Shown: in pieces, positions 5,823-7,353 of the stretch | How the letters are laid out: each line of letters opens with the position of its first letter | Position numbering within the stretch: the first letter of the stretch is position 1 | Assembly: GCA_005879205.1 (NCBI GenBank) | Contig: VBLD01000046.1 | Location: forward strand, 1-7,353 | Direction: 5' to 3' | DNA length: 7,353 bases | Origin: Deltaproteobacteria bacterium | GTDB taxonomy: Bacteria; Desulfobacterota; Binatia; DP-6 | Translations under genes and position numbers: made by a program | Notes under the pieces: model-generated | What the model saw: only the letters and a program-made list of their open reading frames with translations | The model's database searches: none | Told to the model about the DNA's origin: nothing

Positions 5823-7353
5823 CTACGGCAGGTTCTGCGCCGTACCCGGCAGCGAAACGGCGCCCGGAGCCGGCAGGTCCGCCGCCCCGTCAACGAGGGC
5901 GTTGAAGCTCGGCGGGATGCAGAAGATGCTGACCAGCGTCGACGGCTTGGCCGCGCCACCCGTGGTGAGGGCGCCCGCGGGGGAGCCCGTCACGGTGATC
6001 GTCCGCGTCGTGTCGACGCACGCATCGGACGGATTCCCGATGCCGCAGAAGGCGCCGGCCGTGCGCTGCTGGCAGCTCGTGAAGCCCGTCACGGTCGCGC
6101 AGTCGGTGTCGGTGGTGCAGGGGATGGCGAAGCACGTCGGCGCCCCGCCGCACGCGGTGCAGGCGAGGCCGGGGGCGCACGAGCACACCGCGCCCGATGC
6201 CAAGCCGTCGCAGCGGCGCGCGGACTGGTTGCTGACCTTGTTCCGGCAGAATTTACAGAACACGTTCGGCTGACTCGGCATGTCGACGGCGGTCTGGGTC
6301 TTCGTCCCCGTGTCGAGGACGAAGGCGATCGGCAGCGCGCCGATGTTCTTCGCCGGCGGCGGCGGACAGTCGTGGCTGGTCGGGAAGTCGCCGTCGATCG
6401 CGCTGTCGCCGTTCGTGCACACGAGCCCGTCGTTCGTGCCCCCCGCGCACTTGCCGGCGTTGCAGATCGGACACGGCTGGAGGAGCGTCCGGCAGGTGCT
6501 GCCCGGACAATCGGCGTCCGTGATGCACCCGTGGTTGGCATTCGTGCCGCCCACGCAGTTGCCGGTCTGGCACGCGCCCGACAACGGGCAATCCGCGTCC
6601 GAGCAGCACACCGTGTTGGCGGCATCGGGAGCCGCGCACCGGCCGAAGTCGTTGTTGCAGGTGCCGCCCGGGCAGGCCGCAGCGTTTCCGCTGACGCTGC
6701 AGGCGCCACCGGTGGTGCAGTCCCCGCCGTCGTTGGTTCCACCGACACACCGATTGGGCATCAGGTCGCCCGTGAGGAAGAGCTTGGACGAGAGCGGCAG
6801 ATTGAGCCCGGTCGTGGTGCCGGTGCTGCAGTTCGCCGATCCCGATGCGTCGGCCGAGAGCACGTTGATGACGCAGGTGCTGGTGGCGGACCCGCCCTGC
6901 GAGCTGTTCGGGACCGGCAGCGGCGGGCCGAAGAGGCACCCGGCCGCCGTGCACTGCAGGAACGAGCACGAGCCGCCCGGGCAGTCCGCGTTGGTCGTGC
7001 AGGAATTGTGGTGGTTCGTGCCTCCCGAGCAGCGGTTGCCGCCCGCCTGGGTCGGGGAGCTGCCCGAGACGGTCAGCGCATTGCCGTTGCAGGAGACGTT
7101 GGCAACCGACGACCCCTGGTCCGGGACCTTCGACGGCAGCGGCACGGCGACTGACGAGCCACCGAAATACAGCCCGCCGCAGACGAGCGTCTCGGTATTC
7201 GCCGTCGAGTCGCTGTCGAGATGTCCGCAGGTGCCGGAGCCGATCCCCGTCGTGAACTTGGTCTTGGTCGGCGTCCCTCCGGCGCACGTGCACGTGGGCA
7301 GGGTGGTGGTGGTCGTCGTCGGCACCGTGGTCGTCGTGGTCGCCAGCGTCGTG
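5823..7353 (-). CDS. Secreted-type Cys-rich modular protein, paralogue of the left gene (5' end beyond window)
   Basis: The frame is open to the right edge, where it reads through a Thr tract, so the N-terminus is missing. The in-frame GTG at 7323-7325 is an internal Val, not a start. The visible part is a Thr linker followed by one Cys-rich module with 46 cysteines in about 490 residues. CxGGTNxxxxC units recur four times and are mostly followed by [ND]xDCPG-type pairs. CPIC (6462-6473), CKFC (6246-6257) and CTACGG supply CxxC pairs. There is no CxxCH heme motif. The protein ends PGAVSLPGTAQNLP at a TAG, the same point where module A ends and linker 2 begins in the left gene. No membrane anchor or sorting tail is visible. 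By analogy with its paralogue it is probably exported, but its function is unknown. The GC-rich hairpin follows directly. Confidence 0.85.
   Translation of the reverse strand, partial: TTLATTTTTVPTTTTTTLPTCTCAGGTPTKTKFTTGIGSGTCGHLDSDSTANTETLVCGGLYFGGSSVAVPLPSKVPDQGSSVANVSCNGNALTVSGSSPTQAGGNRCSGGTNHHNSCTTNADCPGGSCSFLQCTAAGCLFGPPLPVPNSSQGGSATSTCVINVLSADASGSANCSTGTTTGLNLPLSSKLFLTGDLMPNRCVGGTNDGGDCTTGGACSVSGNAAACPGGTCNNDFGRCAAPDAANTVCCSDADCPLSGACQTGNCVGGTNANHGCITDADCPGSTCRTLLQPCPICNAGKCAGGTNDGLVCTNGDSAIDGDFPTSHDCPPPPAKNIGALPIAFVLDTGTKTQTAVDMPSQPNVFCKFCRNKVSNQSARRCDGLASGAVCSCAPGLACTACGGAPTCFAIPCTTDTDCATVTGFTSCQQRTAGAFCGIGNPSDACVDTTRTITVTGSPAGALTTGGAAKPSTLVSIFCIPPSFNALVDGAADLPAPGAVSLPGTAQNLP
5826..7301 (-). 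repeat. Cys-rich module C (complete)
   Basis: This is the third copy of the module, opening LPTCTCAGGTPTK and closing LPAPGAVSLPGTAQNLP. It is closest to module B: both have the CSGGTNHHNSC unit and the CTACGGAPTC insertion that module A lacks. The DNA aligns with module B at an offset of 6076 nt at the left end of B and about 6091 nt at its right end, a net indel of 15 nt. The difference is a multiple of three and keeps the frame. Confidence 0.87.
7302..7353 (-). repeat. Thr-rich linker of the right-hand gene (cut by window edge)
   Basis: The codons read Thr almost without interruption, broken by one Leu-Ala pair and Val-Pro, up to the last base of the window. This is the same type of spacer that precedes modules A and B. 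It suggests that the missing upstream part may contain another module or a head domain with a signal peptide. Confidence 0.75.

Noticed and set aside
5826..5850. LPGTA near the C-terminus as a sortase signal
   Set aside because: No hydrophobic segment or basic tail follows; the protein ends five residues later. The same words occur mid-protein in the left gene at the end of module A.
5693..5959. N-terminal extension of the TMTC-like protein to an upstream start at 5959
   Set aside because: The extra 89 residues are Arg/Ser-rich, overlap the end of the Cys-rich gene and span the hairpin at 5780-5812. The ATG at 5692 places the first membrane segment near the N-terminus, as expected for the family.
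5826..7301. Multiheme cytochrome because of the many cysteines and CxxC pairs
   Set aside because: None of the CxxC pairs is followed by His, so the heme c attachment motif is absent.
7323..7325. GTG as the start of the right-hand Cys-rich gene
   Set aside because: The frame stays open to the window edge and the codons before it are part of the same Thr tract. It has no signal peptide, which its paralogue possesses.

Overview
The window suggests a GC-rich Gram-negative bacterium with a large secretome. Third codon positions are almost always G or C. The Cys-rich repeat style and Thr-rich linkers recall environmental deltaproteobacterial, Myxococcota or Binatota-type genomes, but that placement is an impression from composition and protein style, not a search result. 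All three genes lie on the minus strand and so read right to left.

Layout in order of transcription. (1) 7353-5823: the 3' part of a gene for a secreted-type protein, with a Thr tract at the window edge followed by one Cys-rich module of about 490 residues. It ends at a TAG codon and is followed by a perfect 14-bp hairpin. (2) 5692-3734: a complete 652-residue polytopic membrane protein of the TMTC/DUF1736 type, a GT-C-fold glycosyltransferase-like membrane region followed by C-terminal TPRs. (3) 3580-1: a very long reading frame of at least 1193 codons that runs off the left edge without a stop. It encodes a signal peptide, a small Cys-rich head domain, a Thr-rich linker of 41 residues, Cys-rich module A, a Thr/Ser linker of 125 residues and Cys-rich module B, which is cut by the edge.

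Modules A, B and C are recognisable copies of one another and share the order of their motifs. B and C are also close at the nucleotide level. The module plus its Thr-rich linker is therefore the unit of duplication, both within gene 3 and between genes 1 and 3. A GT-C/TPR membrane protein placed between two exported proteins with dense Ser/Thr tracts suggests a dedicated O-glycosylation locus, in which the membrane enzyme modifies the linkers of its neighbours. This is inference from architecture and context.

The plus strand carries several long open frames over the same stretches, including one of 913 codons, but they are composition shadows of the minus-strand genes. I saw no RNA gene, CRISPR array, transposase or phage gene.
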